A DNA stretch of 64,000 bases from Deinandra increscens subsp. villosa (Eukaryota > Streptophyta > Magnoliopsida > Asterales > Asteraceae). Shown in pieces: positions 62,793 through 64,000 of the stretch (the stretch's first letter is position 1; each line of letters begins with the position of its first letter). A program made the translations under genes and the position numbers. The DNA lies in contig JBCNJP010000017.1 in NCBI GenBank assembly GCA_039602395.1, forward strand, positions 9,996,871 to 10,060,870. Direction: 5' to 3'. The notes beneath the pieces were generated by a model. That model did not search any database, was not told the origin of the DNA, and saw only the letters and a program-made list of their open reading frames with translations.

Positions 62793-62814
62793 TCATGAAA
62801 TTCGGGTTGTTACA
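59306..62814 (-). repeat. Very large solo LTR, 3.5 kb, Tekay-like
   Basis: The plus strand starts TGTAACACCCG and ends CGGGTTGTTACA. TGAGT flanks both sides (59301-59305 and 62815-62819), a perfect 5-bp duplication. Read on the minus strand it begins TGTAACAACCCGAATTTCATG, close to the start of the Tekay LTR at 30802 (TGTGACACCCGAGAATTTCA), and ends with a similar ..GGGTGTTACA. No gag-pol domain is found in either strand. The simplest reading is a solo LTR; a non-autonomous element lacking genes is an alternative. It contains a MITE at 62554-62746 and a C homopolymer near 62227. Confidence 0.75.
62554..62746. mobile_element. Small MITE inside a TA repeat
   Basis: AGGGTGAGGTTCATTGTAGA at the left and, inverted, AGTGAAAAGTTCATTGTAGA at the right are imperfect terminal repeats. 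(TA)n runs lie on both sides (about 62523-62553 and 62747-62790), so it was inserted into a TA microsatellite. It is 193 bp long with no coding sequence. Confidence 0.75.
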
Positions 62815-62819
62815 TGAGT

Positions 62820-63280
62820 TCACTAACATACACTTGAAACACCCAAAATAGTAATGACACTCAAATTCATTAAACGTCTTCATGAATTCTTTTCTGTTAT
62901 ATTGACAAAAAACGATTGCGTGCAGGTCACCAACGCGCATACAAGCGCAACTTGCGTGCGCAACATGGAGGACCTGCGTAGCGTTCCAGTGGTATGCGCA
63001 CCCAGACCAAGATCAAGTCACGCCATACACTATCAAAGCGTCACATTACGCCCGTCGCTCACGTCACGCGCACATGTGCGGGTTCGGGGCAAGGAATGTC
63101 TCCTACTAAAGAAAACAATCTTAGGAATAATCCCCACCTTATATGCCACTTTAAGTTTCATCCCCAACCAACATGGGATGAGTTTCAATTCTATACTTAG
63201 AATTTTTCTTTCTATTTTCGTAGCTTTCACAACATTAAACCTCAACTTTGAGCATCCATATCCCATTCATCTTAGCTTAG
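62820..63280. other. Sequence before repeat copy B
   Basis: GC-richer than its surroundings at 62910-63090 (GCGCATACAAGCGCAACTTG). The longest open frame (62854-63297) begins at a non-ATG codon and matches nothing known to me. It may belong to the same repeat as copy B, since copy A is cut by the window edge at the matching point. Confidence 0.4.
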
Positions 63281-64000
63281 TTTTGGACGTGGTTTGATGC
63301 GTTGGAAAGCCCTCACGACTTACTATACAAAACCAGAAAATACAAGCTACATTAACCTCAGTTACATGTAGTTATTTATGATCGTTGGTAAAAACTCATT
63401 TTTACAACTTAGTGAAAAAACACATTTTTCACTATTTTCTGTGAAGATGTCTAACACAATATACCAACACCACCACCCTAAAAATAACACAATAATCAAT
63501 GTTCTAAAACTTAGAATGAAACAAGAAATGGGAAATGCAGACATAAGTTCTACCATGAGTGGAGTGAGATTTCAAAGAATAAACCGGTACAATATAGTTC
63601 TTTTCCTTCCGTAGAGAATGATAAGATACGATTCCCACTTTAAAAAAGAAACTAGTAATACAATTCACCTCACGTTGTTTAAAAGGAAATATATATACCA
63701 TTGTTGCAAATAATGGAGTGATGTTCCATCAATGTGTCAGATTCCTATATCCTAGTTTTCTATGGTGCCCCTAGCATTTAGTTCAAAAGATATATAATTG
63801 GTTCATTTACTCTGTATCTTGGAGCAACCGGCTCGATCCTTTATAACCTTAAGGTCATTGATTCAAGCCGTGAAAACAACCTCTTGCACAAAAGTAAAGG
63901 GTGAAGTTGCTTACATCGGCCCCCACCCTGTGCAAAACGGGTGTTAAATCAAACACTGAGTACGCATGTTCTTTGTTCATCTGGAACTAGTGTCCCGCAT
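63281..64000. repeat. Dispersed repeat, copy B (right window edge)
   Basis: Matches 1-757 in the same orientation, with small indels that make it 720 bp. It is cut by the window end at CCCGCAT, which corresponds to 751-757 of copy A. The family is unknown. Confidence 0.75.

Noticed and set aside
62854..63297. 147-codon frame as a gene
   Set aside because: It starts at a non-ATG codon, has no recognisable domain, and runs into repeat copy B.

Overview
The window is nuclear DNA of a flowering plant, most likely a eudicot. It is AT-rich, has GT..AG introns, and is packed with plant transposon families: Tekay and other chromodomain Ty3 elements, Copia, CACTA, PIF/Harbinger, hAT MITEs and plant-type Helitrons that carry an RPA gene. 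Only one ordinary cellular gene is recognisable. Asteraceae would fit the repeat style, but that is an impression and not shown.

Layout. 1-4 kb: one copy of a repeat that recurs at the right edge, a decayed Helitron fragment and a probable small solo LTR. 4.0-10.9 kb: a complete five-exon ABCG half-transporter gene, closest to the ABCG21 type, whose introns host a Tourist-like MITE, a short LTR fragment and a 541-bp foldback element. 11-15.8 kb: gene-free; it holds a 95-bp tandem duplication, a minus-strand LTR/primer-site remnant and an array of 28-nt palindromes repeated about every 57 bp. 15.9-17.2 kb: a bounded PIF/Harbinger element that carries only a Myb-like ORF1. 17.3-28.5 kb: an almost complete 11.2-kb Helitron (TC..CTAG ends, RPA-like gene, RepHel gene) that appears to sit inside a second Helitron of the same family; the second one's remains continue to about 29.6 kb.

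30.6-50 kb is a set of nested insertions. An old, stop-riddled chromodomain Ty3 element (short LTRs at 30589-30771 and 49769-49956) is interrupted by a young Tekay element (30802-41361, LTRs nearly identical, target duplication CCGAC), by a CACTA element (41813-44251, duplication TCA) and by a solo LTR (44872-46318, duplication TTATT). 50-52.8 kb: a decayed Harbinger-type Myb ORF and the 5' part of another LTR element. 52.8-57.06 kb: a Copia element with one in-frame stop, cut by a 500-N assembly gap. 57.6-64 kb: a TAA-flanked MITE, a 3.5-kb minus-strand solo LTR (duplication TGAGT) holding another MITE, and the second copy of the edge repeat.

The ABCG gene would work at a membrane as a dimer. 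Everything else is transposon biology: the Helitron RPA and RepHel proteins would act together in rolling-circle transposition, and the LTR polyproteins in reverse transcription and integration. All exon joins, domain calls and target duplications were read by eye; no database search was run.
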